From NCBI GenBank assembly GCA_905479515.1, contig CAJQMX010000004.1, forward strand, positions 1 to 25,463: DNA of 25,463 nucleotides. Direction: 5' to 3'. Within the stretch, counting starts at the first letter, position 1. Every line of letters begins with the position of its first letter. The stretch comes from an uncultured Parasphingopyxis sp. GTDB taxonomy: Bacteria; Pseudomonadota; Alphaproteobacteria; Sphingomonadales; Sphingomonadaceae. This document shows positions 1-7,050 of the stretch, piece by piece. The notes under the pieces were generated by a model. That model saw nothing but the letters and a program-made list of their open reading frames with translations, searched no databases and had not been told where the DNA came from. A program made the position numbers and the translations under genes.

Positions 1-837
1 ATAGCCCGCCTCTTCCAGCCGATCCCCGATCAGACGCGCAAGAATATATTGCTCGCTGAACCCCTTAGCACCGATCGTCACGACATCGGGGCGTGACTGG
101 GCCAGCGCGAGCGGAGCCAGGGCGAGTGTCACCCCGGCAAGGAGTGCGACCAGCCCGGTGCCGATCATCCAGCGACGGCGCCGCGCAATCCCGCTCTCGA
201 TCAGGCCGAGCAGCGCGTCCGCCGTCAGAGCAAGCGCAGCCGCTGCCAGACAGCCGACCAGTACGAGCGTCCAGTTCTGCGTCTGGAGGCCCGCAAAAAT
301 CATGTCGCCGAGACCCGGCTGGCCAACGGTGGTGGACAAAGTCGCCGCGCCTATCGTCCAGACAGTGGCCGTGCGAATTCCCGCCATCACAACAGGCGCA
401 GCCAGCGGGGCCTCGACCAGCCGCAGCTTCTGGCGCGGTGTCATGCCGACACCATCCGCTGCTTCGATAATCGCCGGATCGATACCGACGATGCCGGTCA
501 CCGCATTGCGCAGGATGGGCAGCACCGCATAGAGCGCCAGCGCCAGCAAGGCGGGTAGGAAACCGAGCGCGGGCAACGCAACGCCCAGCGGGGCCAGCAG
601 CGAGTTAAGCGCGAGCAATAGCGGGTAGAAAAGCGCCAGCAGGGCAAGGCCCGGTATAGTCTGGACAAGGCTCGCCGCGCCAAGGGCAAACTGCCGCAGC
701 CTGTCATTCCGCGAAGCGCCCACCGCTAACGGAAGTGCTACTATCAGCCCGAGCAGCAGCGCCGCCGCCGACAACAAGACATGATCGGCAAGCAAGGCCG
801 GGACCTGCGCAAAGGCTTCCGCGAGCCGCGGACTCAT
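1..837 (-). CDS. ABC importer permease fused to substrate-binding domain (OpuC/EgtU-like), partial
   Basis: Inner-membrane permease of a quaternary-amine or ergothioneine type importer. The 279 codons present read MSPRLAEAFAQVPALL onward and run off the window start, so the C-terminus is missing. Residues 1-218 form a hydrophobic MetI-type permease with the ATPase-docking loop EAADGVGM at 125-132. After a positive stretch (IARRRRW) comes one more membrane segment at about 223-245, and then the start of an OpuAC-type binding domain (VVTIGAKGFSEQYILARLIG). Permease and binding protein are therefore one polypeptide, as in OpuCB/OpuCC fusions and EgtU. The ATG overlaps the stop of the ATPase gene by four bases (ATGA), so the two are co-translated. 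The ligand (betaine, choline, carnitine or ergothioneine) cannot be told because the ligand pocket lies outside the window. Confidence 0.85.
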   Translation of the reverse strand, partial: MSPRLAEAFAQVPALLADHVLLSAAALLLGLIVALPLAVGASRNDRLRQFALGAASLVQTIPGLALLALFYPLLLALNSLLAPLGVALPALGFLPALLALALYAVLPILRNAVTGIVGIDPAIIEAADGVGMTPRQKLRLVEAPLAAPVVMAGIRTATVWTIGAATLSTTVGQPGLGDMIFAGLQTQNWTLVLVGCLAAAALALTADALLGLIESGIARRRRWMIGTGLVALLAGVTLALAPLALAQSRPDVVTIGAKGFSEQYILARLIGDRLEEAGY

Positions 838-1610
838 GACCGTTCCTCAAGCTTGCGCAGCTTCGCCATCTGGCCCTTGGGAACGGCAATCAGCGCATTG
901 GCCTCCTCACCGCCCTCCCCCGCCAGCAGGACTTCAGGAATAGCATCGGCAACGATCCGGCCTTCGCTCATGACAAGGATGCGGTCTGCGATGATCAGCG
1001 CTTCAGCCATATCATGCGTGACCATGATCGTGGTGAGGCCGAGCCGGTCATGCAGTGCGCGATAGGTTTCGCCGAGCTGATCACGCGTGACCGGGTCGAG
1101 CGCGCCGAACGGTTCGTCCATCAGCATCAGGCCGGGTTCTCCGGCCAGCGCCCGGGCAACGCCGACCCGTTGCTGCTGACCGCCCGACAATTCACTCGGC
1201 AAACGTTCGGCGACATCATCCGGCAGGCCAACAAGATCAAGCAATTCGGGCACGGTGTTGATGATCTCGCCAACACCCAGCCGGGGTATGATCAGGATAT
1301 TCTCCGCAACGCTCATATGCGGAAATAACCCGATATTCTGAAATACATAGCCGATATGACGGCGCAGATCGGCGGGGTTTTGTTCCTCAACGGGTTCACC
1401 GGCTATCGCGACCGTTCCGGCGCTCGGATCGACGAGGCGATTGATCATCTTGAGCAGGGTCGACTTGCCGGACCCGGATTCGCCGACCAGCGCCACAAAT
1501 GATCCGCCCGCGATTTCGAGACTGAGGCTTGCAACAGCAAAGCTTGCGCCGCCATCGAAGCTTTTCGCTAGGCCGTCAAAACGGACGGTGGGGCCGTTCT
1601 TCCTGTCCAT
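834..1610 (-). CDS. ABC transporter ATP-binding protein, glycine betaine/osmoprotectant family
   Basis: Cytoplasmic ATPase energising the permease encoded just downstream. From the ATG at 1610 it has 258 residues: Walker A GESGSGKST at about 43-51, Q-loop Q91, signature LSGGQQQR at 141-148, Walker B LMLMDEPFGALDP from about 161, and switch histidine H199 in VTHDMAEAL. It is shorter than OpuAA/ProV and has no C-terminal CBS pair, so it looks more like OsmV/YehX or EgtV ATPases. A TTG two codons upstream (1616) is an alternative start; neither has a strong ribosome site. It lies 60 bases after a serine-hydrolase gene on the same strand and could be co-transcribed with it. The ATPase identity is certain, the substrate is not. 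Confidence 0.9.
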   Translation of the reverse strand: MDRKNGPTVRFDGLAKSFDGGASFAVASLSLEIAGGSFVALVGESGSGKSTLLKMINRLVDPSAGTVAIAGEPVEEQNPADLRRHIGYVFQNIGLFPHMSVAENILIIPRLGVGEIINTVPELLDLVGLPDDVAERLPSELSGGQQQRVGVARALAGEPGLMLMDEPFGALDPVTRDQLGETYRALHDRLGLTTIMVTHDMAEALIIADRILVMSEGRIVADAIPEVLLAGEGGEEANALIAVPKGQMAKLRKLEERS

Positions 1611-1633
1611 CGCCAAGAAGCATCGCGGGGTAA

Positions 1634-1658
1634 GCCCGGGCGGTCAAGCGCGCCGGGC
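1634..1658 (-). repeat. GC-rich inverted repeat between hydrolase and ABC ATPase genes
   Basis: Six-base arms GCCCGG (1634-1639) and CCGGGC (1653-1658) flank a 13-base loop in the short gap between two same-strand genes. There is no T-run on the minus strand, so it is not a classical terminator. It may slow transcription or protect mRNA ends, or be chance in GC-rich DNA. Confidence 0.25.
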
Positions 1659-1670
1659 AGGAAAACAGCT

Positions 1671-2726
1671 CTATTCAGCGGTCAACAGGTTCATGATCGG
1701 GCGCGCGATTCGCAAGATCGAGCCTTGTTCTCCGCTTTGGCTGAGCATGACATAGGCTTCGTCACGAAAACCATCGTCCGTGAAGCTAAACAGCTCAAAT
1801 CCGCGGTCCGAACCGTCCAGACCAGCCCTTTGGCCGAGGAACAGCTCGGTGTAACGCGGTTCGAGCACGCCGCTGGTCATGATATGAGCATAAAAACGCC
1901 TGAGATCGCCGACAGTCGAAAACATGCCGCCGCTGCCCATAACCAGCCAGCTTGTCGGCCCCCAGTTCGGCGGGATATTCGGCAAGCCGCGCTGCTCGCC
2001 GCCGCCAGCCGCAAAATCGGTCAGCGCCAACCCCCGGCTTTCTCCATAACTACCGGTGCGCTCCATCCCCGCTGGATCGAAGAAATTCTCACGCAGAAAT
2101 GTGGAATAGCTTTGCCCGCTAACCCGCTCGACAATCGCGGCGAGCATGCCGAACGCCCAGTGTGAGTGCTCGTCGCCCTCACCCGGCGAAAAAAGCAACG
2201 GCACCTCGAGCGTCCGGCGCTCAAACTCGGCACGGTCGATCCAGCCCAGATCCGCATCCCAGTCATTCTCGTTGGCAGGAAAGTCCGGCAGGCCCGAGGC
2301 CCCGGTCATCATCTGCCTAAGTGTCATCCCGGCCCGGTCTTCCGGAACATTGTCCAGATAATCGGCCAGCGTATCGTCCTGGCTCAGTTGGCCGCGCTGT
2401 TCGAGCAGGGCGATTGCGGCCATTGTAAAATCGATAGGCCGCGAACCGATGCCGAATACGGTGTCGAGCGTTATCGGCACATCAAGGTCGGCATTCGCCA
2501 TGCCATAGGCCTTGTGGAGCAGGGTCTCACCATCCACCGCTATGAATACCACGCCGGCATGGCCGGCCTCTGTCATGAAATCGTCGATCTCCGCTTCCAG
2601 CGTCTCACGGTGCAATTCAATAGCCGGTTCCGCAGCAGGGGCTTCAACCTGTGCCGAAGCAGTTGTCGGCAGGGACAACATGGGCAACAGGGCTAGGGAG
2701 AATAACCTCAAAAGCCGGTATCGCAT
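1671..2726 (-). CDS. Exported serine-hydrolase-fold (class C beta-lactamase family) protein with degenerate active site
   Basis: A 351-residue protein of the beta-lactamase/penicillin-binding-like family (PF00144) with a Sec signal peptide (residues 1-26, ending TTASAQ), so it should be periplasmic. Family landmarks are present: the start of the catalytic helix (VFGIGSRPIDFTMAAIALLE), LRQMMTGASGLPDF near 136-149, and SPGEGDEHSHWAFGMLAAIVERVSG near 180-204. The usual SxxK motif reads S95-R-P-I98, so the general-base lysine is replaced by isoleucine. The YxN motif reads H187-S-H189. The C-terminal HxG region reads SQSGEQGS. It probably cannot hydrolyse by the family mechanism and may be a binding pseudo-enzyme. 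The ATG at 2726 is preceded by a strong GGAGGG ribosome site. It reads towards the ABC importer genes. Confidence 0.8.
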   Translation of the reverse strand: MRYRLLRLFSLALLPMLSLPTTASAQVEAPAAEPAIELHRETLEAEIDDFMTEAGHAGVVFIAVDGETLLHKAYGMANADLDVPITLDTVFGIGSRPIDFTMAAIALLEQRGQLSQDDTLADYLDNVPEDRAGMTLRQMMTGASGLPDFPANENDWDADLGWIDRAEFERRTLEVPLLFSPGEGDEHSHWAFGMLAAIVERVSGQSYSTFLRENFFDPAGMERTGSYGESRGLALTDFAAGGGEQRGLPNIPPNWGPTSWLVMGSGGMFSTVGDLRRFYAHIMTSGVLEPRYTELFLGQRAGLDGSDRGFELFSFTDDGFRDEAYVMLSQSGEQGSILRIARPIMNLLTAE

Positions 2727-2762
2727 TGGTCCGTCCCTCCGTGAAATATGACATTAGTCGTA

Positions 2763-2790
2763 ATAGTAGCGGGCTAGCGCCCCAAATCAA
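2763..2790 (-). promoter_or_regulatory. Putative sigma70-type promoter for the degenerate hydrolase gene
   Basis: On the minus strand TTGATT (2790-2785) and TACTAT (2768-2763) are separated by 16 bases, 37 bases upstream of the hydrolase ATG. It is the only good pair I see in this divergent gap. An overlapping TATTAC at 2765-2760 is a less well spaced alternative. Confidence 0.35.
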
Positions 2791-2897
2791 GTTGTGACGC
2801 ACGCTGTCAACAATCGTCCCGCGTCAGTGCGAGAAAGTGTTTGCACTTGGGGGTGAGTCCCGTGGTAAGTAGCAAAGAAAAACGGATGGGGACCTTC

Positions 2898-3692
2898 ATG
2901 ACTGACAAATCCATTTTCATCACGGGCGGCGCGTCGGGCATTGGCCGCGCGGTTGCACAGTATTTCGGGGAACGCGGCTGGTTTGTCGGACTGGCCGATA
3001 TCAATGAGGCGGGGATGGAAGAAACGGCATCCGGCCTGCCCAAGGGGCAATTCTCGATCCACCGGCTGGACGTGACGGACCGGGCCCAGTGGAAACAGGC
3101 CATCGCAGCATTCGGCGAGCGCACAGGCGGGCGGATGGATGTGTTGTTCAACAATGCCGGAATTGGTCTGGGCGGACCGCTTCAGGAGATGAGCGACGAG
3201 GATATTGACCGCTCCATCGCGATCAACTTTACCGGTGTTGTAAGCGGAACCCGCGCCGCGTTTGAAATGCTGCGTGATACGCCGGACAGTTGCATCCTCA
3301 ACACCAGTTCCGCCGCCGGGATATACGGATCGGCAGGCTTGGTCGTGTATAGCGGAACGAAATTCGCGGTGCGCGCGCTTACCGAGGGCCTGGATATCGA
3401 GTTCCGGCCCTATGGCATTCGTTCACGCGCGCTGATGCCGAGCTTTATCGAAACACCGATTCTCGATGGCGGCCTGACTGGCGGCAACTCATCCGTGCGC
3501 GACATGATTGCCGATGCCGGTTTGGAGATCACACCGGTCTCCGCCGTCGCCGAAGCCGCATGGCAGGCCGTGCATGGCGACAGGATCCACACCACCGTGG
3601 GCAAGACCGCCAAACGCCTCGCCTTTGCGGCGCGCTGGATGCCGGGCCGGTTGCGCAAAAGCCTTGGCATGGCGCGTACCGTCCCGGACTAG
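2898..3692 (+). CDS. Short-chain dehydrogenase/reductase (SDR) family oxidoreductase
   Basis: A 264-residue classical SDR, a cytoplasmic NAD(P)H-dependent oxidoreductase of unknown substrate. The Rossmann glycine motif TGGASGIG is at 9-16, NNAG at 85-88, and the catalytic tetrad fits N110, S138 (in NTSSAAG), Y151 and K155 (YSGTK). The acidic D34 after the second strand (VGLADIN) suggests NAD preference, since it would repel the NADP phosphate. I chose the ATG at 2898 because GGGGA lies five bases upstream and the protein then begins right before the first beta strand. In-frame ATGs at 2886 and 2841 are possible but add sequence with no family match. It is divergent from the hydrolase gene on its left and convergent with the dehydratase gene on its right, so it is probably a single-gene unit. 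Confidence 0.9.
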   Translation: MTDKSIFITGGASGIGRAVAQYFGERGWFVGLADINEAGMEETASGLPKGQFSIHRLDVTDRAQWKQAIAAFGERTGGRMDVLFNNAGIGLGGPLQEMSDEDIDRSIAINFTGVVSGTRAAFEMLRDTPDSCILNTSSAAGIYGSAGLVVYSGTKFAVRALTEGLDIEFRPYGIRSRALMPSFIETPILDGGLTGGNSSVRDMIADAGLEITPVSAVAEAAWQAVHGDRIHTTVGKTAKRLAFAARWMPGRLRKSLGMARTVPD

Positions 3693-3706
3693 TGTCCGGG
3701 GCTCAA

Positions 3707-3997
3707 TCAGGTCGCGAAACCCTCCATCGCCTTCGCCATCTTCACATCGCGCTCGGAAAGCCCATCGCAGTCATGCGTGGTCAAGGTTACATCCACCTTG
3801 TTATAGACGTTAAACCATTCGGGATGATGATCCATTTTTTCAGCAAGCAGCGCGGCGCGGGCCATGAAGGCGAAGGCCTCGCTGAAATTGGCAAAGCGGA
3901 ATGCGCGCGTAATCGCATCGCGTTCCGGGTCATGCGTCCAGCTAGAAAGTGCCTGTAGAGCGGTCTCACGCTCGCTGTCGCTCAACTTGTCGACCAT
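3707..3997 (-). CDS. phhB: Pterin-4a-carbinolamine dehydratase
   Basis: A 96-residue cytoplasmic enzyme that dehydrates 4a-hydroxytetrahydrobiopterin, recycling the pterin cofactor of aromatic amino acid hydroxylases. The family signature is clear: EKMDHHPEW at 53-61 with catalytic H57, H58 and P59, then Y65 and H75 in [10 protein letters not shown]. The full length is normal for the family. The ATG at 3997 has AAGGA nine bases upstream; a TTG at 4006 would directly abut that site and is less likely. No phenylalanine hydroxylase gene is adjacent, so the cofactor partner is elsewhere or the protein serves another pterin role. It is divergent from the metalloprotease gene with only 56 bases between the starts. 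Confidence 0.92.
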   Translation of the reverse strand: MVDKLSDSERETALQALSSWTHDPERDAITRAFRFANFSEAFAFMARAALLAEKMDHHPEWFNVYNKVDVTLTTHDCDGLSERDVKMAKAMEGFAT

Positions 3998-4053
3998 ATT
4001 TCCCAATCCTTCTGATCTTCCCTTAGGGGGTTCGGCTTCCTATCTGCCCGATT

Positions 4054-4464
4054 ATGCGGTTCACCGAAAGCTTTGGAGCGAGAACGCCCGATGCCGATGC
4101 GATGGAGGCGATGGCGCGTCGTTCGCTGGACAGCCTGCCGCTCGAATTTCGACAGCAAATGGGCAATGTCGTGCTGCGTGTCGAGGAATATGCCGACAAG
4201 AAATCGCTGGAGGCCGTTGGCCTGACTCATCCGATGCAGCTATCAGGGCTTTATACGGGCCGGCCGATCGAGACGAAAAGCGTCTCCGATTTTGGTACAT
4301 TGCCTGACATGATCCATCTTTATCGCCAGCCGATCCTGGCCGAAGCAGCACAGCGCGGCATCAGCGTCGAACGCCTTGTGCATCATGTGCTGATCCATGA
4401 AGTCGGCCATCATTTCGGGTTCAGCGATGCGGATATGCATGCGCTTGAGGACAGCGCGGACTAA
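4054..4464 (+). CDS. Small zincin-like metallopeptidase family protein (PF06262)
   Basis: A 136-residue putative zinc metalloprotease with no signal peptide, so cytoplasmic. The zinc site HEVGHHFGFSD spans 115-125: H115, E116, H119, and D125 as the likely third ligand, the arrangement of the Zincin_1 (DUF1025) family. The conserved upstream region GLYTGRPI at 66-72 and LPDMIHLYRQPIL at 83-95 is also present. The length is typical. The biological substrate of the family is unknown. No clear ribosome site precedes the ATG at 4054. Its TAA stop overlaps the TAG stop of the convergent hydrolase gene. Confidence 0.88.
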   Translation: MRFTESFGARTPDADAMEAMARRSLDSLPLEFRQQMGNVVLRVEEYADKKSLEAVGLTHPMQLSGLYTGRPIETKSVSDFGTLPDMIHLYRQPILAEAAQRGISVERLVHHVLIHEVGHHFGFSDADMHALEDSAD

Positions 4465-5624
4465 TTCAGAAAAGGCTCGGAGATCCGGGTTGAAAGATCC
4501 AGGATCTCGCGCGGTCGACTACCCAGGTTGCTAACAAGAGCCACGGAGATATTCTGTGCAGGATAGACCGCAAGATGGGCGCGCGATCCCTGCTGCGAAC
4601 CACTATGGTGGTAGAAGGTCCGCCCCTCGGCATCAGTACCAATGCGCCATCCAAGGCCTGTTCCGGTCACTTCGCCTGCATTGGTCTGCTGGGAGGTGAA
4701 CATCTCTACAAACATGTCTTCCGTCAGCAGGCCCGGCGCGAAGTGCAACGTGCCGAACCGCGCAACGCTGGCGGCATCCGCGACTAGCCCGCCTGCGGCC
4801 AGCTTATATGCGGAATTCAGTGGCAGTGCGTTCACCACCGACCCCGTCAAATCTGGCAAAAACGGCTGATAATCTTCCACAGCATCATAAACACGCGCCC
4901 GATTGGGGACTATCGCGAACATATCATCCACGCGGACATTTTCGATCGCGCCCGGCTCAAGCACATGGGTCTGCAACAGCGAATAATAATCGCTGCCGGT
5001 TGCCGCTTCGAGCACCGCACCAACCAAGGAATAGCCGAAGGTTGAATAGTTGAACGCTTGCCCGGGTGCGGCGACCAGATCGTCTTCCGCGAATATCGCC
5101 AGAACGGCATCCTGATCGGGATAGAAGCGCAGATCAATCATTCCGCCAGGCTGGGAGAAATCCCGATCCCGGCCGATATAGTGACGAATGCCGCCCAAAT
5201 GCCCAAGAAGCTGTCTCAGGGTGATGGGCGGATGGCGATCCGGCCATTGCTCCAGATATTCGCCAATCGGCCGATCAAGATCGATTAAGCCCTCTTGGGC
5301 CAATCGGGCCGCGAGCGTTGCCGTGAAGAGTTTCGCAACACTGCCAATCCGGAACATGTGCGCCGGGGTGGCGGCAATATCATTCTCGACATCGGCTACG
5401 CCAAATGCCTCGCTCCAGATCAGCGTATCGCCGTGATAAACGGCCACCGCCATGGCCGGGATGCTGTCCGCCTGCATCGCTTCGCTAATAGCCGCGCGTC
5501 CTGCCGCGATGGCTGTTTCATGGGCCGTAGCATGAATTGTTGCGGGAGTTTCCTGTGCCTGAACCGCGTTGGGTAGAACCAGAAGCGCAATAGCCACGCC
5601 GAACCACTTACCGTCTAGAGCCAC
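4461..5624 (-). CDS. Exported serine hydrolase (class C beta-lactamase family)
   Basis: A 387-residue periplasmic hydrolase of the beta-lactamase-related family (PF00144). The signal peptide covers residues 1-24 (ending NAVQAQ). The catalytic motif is intact as S95-V-A-K98 in FRIGSVAKLFTATLAARL. The second motif is Y193-S-T195 (FNYSTFGYSLVGAVLE), with Thr where many members have Asn. The C-terminal HSGSQQG at 340-346 supplies the HxG-like element. Family members include esterases, D-aminopeptidases and penicillin-binding-like proteins, so the substrate is unknown and antibiotic resistance should not be assumed. The start is GTG at 5624, fixed by AGGAGAG four bases upstream. A promoter with an unusual tandem repeat lies upstream. 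Confidence 0.9.
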   Translation of the reverse strand: MALDGKWFGVAIALLVLPNAVQAQETPATIHATAHETAIAAGRAAISEAMQADSIPAMAVAVYHGDTLIWSEAFGVADVENDIAATPAHMFRIGSVAKLFTATLAARLAQEGLIDLDRPIGEYLEQWPDRHPPITLRQLLGHLGGIRHYIGRDRDFSQPGGMIDLRFYPDQDAVLAIFAEDDLVAAPGQAFNYSTFGYSLVGAVLEAATGSDYYSLLQTHVLEPGAIENVRVDDMFAIVPNRARVYDAVEDYQPFLPDLTGSVVNALPLNSAYKLAAGGLVADAASVARFGTLHFAPGLLTEDMFVEMFTSQQTNAGEVTGTGLGWRIGTDAEGRTFYHHSGSQQGSRAHLAVYPAQNISVALVSNLGSRPREILDLSTRISEPFLN

Positions 5625-5649
5625 AAAACTCTCCTGCTATCTCATTTAT

Positions 5650-5665
5650 CCGTATTACCGTATTA
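5650..5665. repeat. Tandem 8-base direct repeat (CCGTATTA twice) upstream of hydrolase gene
   Basis: Two perfect back-to-back copies of CCGTATTA (TAATACGG on the minus strand) occupy 5650-5657 and 5658-5665. The distal copy contains the likely -10 hexamer of the hydrolase promoter and the proximal copy covers the expected transcription start. This placement would suit a repressor site, but no regulator is known here. Confidence 0.6.
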
Positions 5666-5688
5666 GTTCACTGATCCAATAAACACAA
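5660..5688 (-). promoter_or_regulatory. Putative sigma70-type promoter for the second serine hydrolase
   Basis: On the minus strand TTGTGT (5688-5683) and TAATAC (5665-5660) are separated by 17 bases, 36 bases before the GTG start. The -10 hexamer lies inside one copy of a tandem repeat. It is back-to-back with the ccmA promoter, with 16 bases between the two -35 elements. Confidence 0.4.
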
Positions 5689-5704
5689 GCTGGCCCCACA
5701 GGGT

Positions 5705-5733
5705 TTGAGCGCGGCCACACCCTGCCCTATAGG
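5705..5733 (+). promoter_or_regulatory. Putative sigma70-type promoter for ccmAB
   Basis: TTGAGC (5705-5710) and TATAGG (5728-5733) are separated by exactly 17 bases. Transcription from about 5740 would leave a leader of roughly 70 bases before the ccmA ATG at 5810. Confidence 0.45.
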
Positions 5734-5809
5734 CGGTCAGAACCTGTCCCGACTGGAAGCCTGTTTTGTGCATGACCTCACCCTGCCACTCCAGAATGCG
5801 CACAGACGG

Positions 5810-6394
5810 ATGACGGCAAGACTGCGTCTTGAATCTCTGGGCTGTATCCGCGGTGATCGCGCTCTTTTCACCGGGCTCAATCTCATACTGGGGGCTGGCG
5901 ATGCGGCGCTCGTCACCGGGCCGAATGGCGCGGGAAAAACCAGCTTTTTGCGGGTGATCGCCGGGCTGCTGCCAATGCAATCAGGCATGGTCGAGGCAGA
6001 GGGTAGGCTCGGCTTTGCTGGCGAACAGGCCGCGCTGGACAGGAACCATTCCCTGAAAACCGCCCTGCTTTACTGGGCACGGCTCGACGGACACGGATCT
6101 GCTGAGGTGAATGCAGCGTTGGAGGCCATGGCGCTTGAGAAGATCGCCGATGTGCCGGTGCGGATGCTCTCGACCGGTCAAGCCAAACGCGCGGCGCTGG
6201 CCCGGGTGATCGCAAGCCATGCCGATATCTGGCTGCTGGACGAACCAGGCAATGGCCTTGATACCGATGCGCGGGCCCGGCTGGAAGCAGCGATTGCCCG
6301 TCATCGCGATGCCGGCGGTATCGTGGTTGCCGCAACGCACCAGCCGCTCGCGATGCCGGACGCCGCAGAAATTCCCATCGGAGCAGTAGCATGA
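5810..6394 (+). CDS. ccmA: Heme exporter ATP-binding protein CcmA
   Basis: Cytoplasmic ATPase of the CcmABCD complex, which releases holo-CcmE during cytochrome c maturation. The protein has 194 residues from the ATG at 5810: Walker A GPNGAGKTS at 37-45, signature LSTGQAKRAALAR at 120-132, Walker B IWLLDEPGNGLD at 140-151, and H177 as switch histidine. The STGQ signature and the short length are typical of CcmA. An open frame extends upstream to a TTG at 5705, but that stretch overlaps a good promoter and lacks family sequence, so I reject it. The stop overlaps the ccmB ATG by four bases. Confidence 0.93.
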   Translation: MTARLRLESLGCIRGDRALFTGLNLILGAGDAALVTGPNGAGKTSFLRVIAGLLPMQSGMVEAEGRLGFAGEQAALDRNHSLKTALLYWARLDGHGSAEVNAALEAMALEKIADVPVRMLSTGQAKRAALARVIASHADIWLLDEPGNGLDTDARARLEAAIARHRDAGGIVVAATHQPLAMPDAAEIPIGAVA

Positions 6395-7038
6395 GCGCGC
6401 TGTTCGCGATTGCCCGGCGCGATCTGGCGCAAACCTATTCCGGTTCCGGCTGGCTGTTGCCTTTGGTGTTTTTCCTGCTCGTCGCGACGCTCTTTCCCTT
6501 CGCGATTGGCCCCGACCCCACGATACTCGGACGGGTTGGCGGCGGCGCACTATGGACGGCAGCGCTCCTGGCGGCCCTGCTCCCGATTGACCGGCTGATC
6601 GCGCCGGATCGCGATGCTGGCGTTCTTGATCAATATGCCGTGCGCGGGATCAGCGAAGAGGTTGTGGCCGTAGCCAAAATCTGTGCGCACTGGATCGGGT
6701 TCGGCCCACCGCTGATGATTGCCGCCCTGCCCGCCTCCGCACTGCTTGGCATGGACGCGGATAGCCTGATCCGGCTCGAGACAGGGCTGGCACTTGGCAG
6801 TCTGGGTTTGGCGGCTCTGGCGGTGACTGTGGCGGCGCTGGTGGCGGGATTGCCAGGGGGAGGCGCACTTGCCGGACTGCTGATGCTGCCGCTGGCCGTT
6901 CCGATCCTCATCTTCGGCGCAGGCGCGCTCGACGAACTGCAACGCGGGGCCTATTTCCTGCTCGCCGCATCGGCACTTCTGCTGCTCGCAGTTGCGCCTT
7001 TTGCAACCGGCGCTGCCATCCGGATCATGCGGGAATAG
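6391..7038 (+). CDS. ccmB: Heme exporter membrane subunit CcmB
   Basis: A 215-residue inner-membrane protein with about six hydrophobic segments, partner of CcmA in cytochrome c maturation. The N-terminus MSALFAIARRDLAQTYSG and the cytoplasmic segment APDRDAGVLDQYAVRGISEE are characteristic of CcmB (family motif near D-x-x-x-G-x-L-D/E). It is translationally coupled to ccmA. The remaining maturation genes (ccmC, ccmD, ccmE and others) do not follow; instead a convergent gene ends 12 bases further on. The AB pair therefore appears as a separate two-gene unit, with the rest presumably elsewhere in the genome. Confidence 0.93.
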   Translation: MSALFAIARRDLAQTYSGSGWLLPLVFFLLVATLFPFAIGPDPTILGRVGGGALWTAALLAALLPIDRLIAPDRDAGVLDQYAVRGISEEVVAVAKICAHWIGFGPPLMIAALPASALLGMDADSLIRLETGLALGSLGLAALAVTVAALVAGLPGGGALAGLLMLPLAVPILIFGAGALDELQRGAYFLLAASALLLLAVAPFATGAAIRIMRE

Positions 7039-7050
7039 CCGAATTCAAGG

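Noticed and set aside
2841..2869. TTGCAC and GGTAAG 17 bases apart as a promoter for the dehydrogenase
   Set aside because: The -10 hexamer matches poorly, so it is too weak to list.
2841..2897. Upstream start for the short-chain dehydrogenase
   Set aside because: The extra 19 residues precede the first beta strand without family sequence, and GGGGA is placed for the ATG at 2898.
4461..5624. Calling the hydrolase a beta-lactamase resistance gene
   Set aside because: The fold family is broad and the sequence shows YST rather than the class C YxN motif; nothing points to antibiotic hydrolysis.
5705..5809. N-terminal extension of CcmA from a TTG
   Set aside because: The stretch overlaps a well spaced promoter and adds 35 residues with no CcmA similarity; the ATG at 5810 gives normal length.
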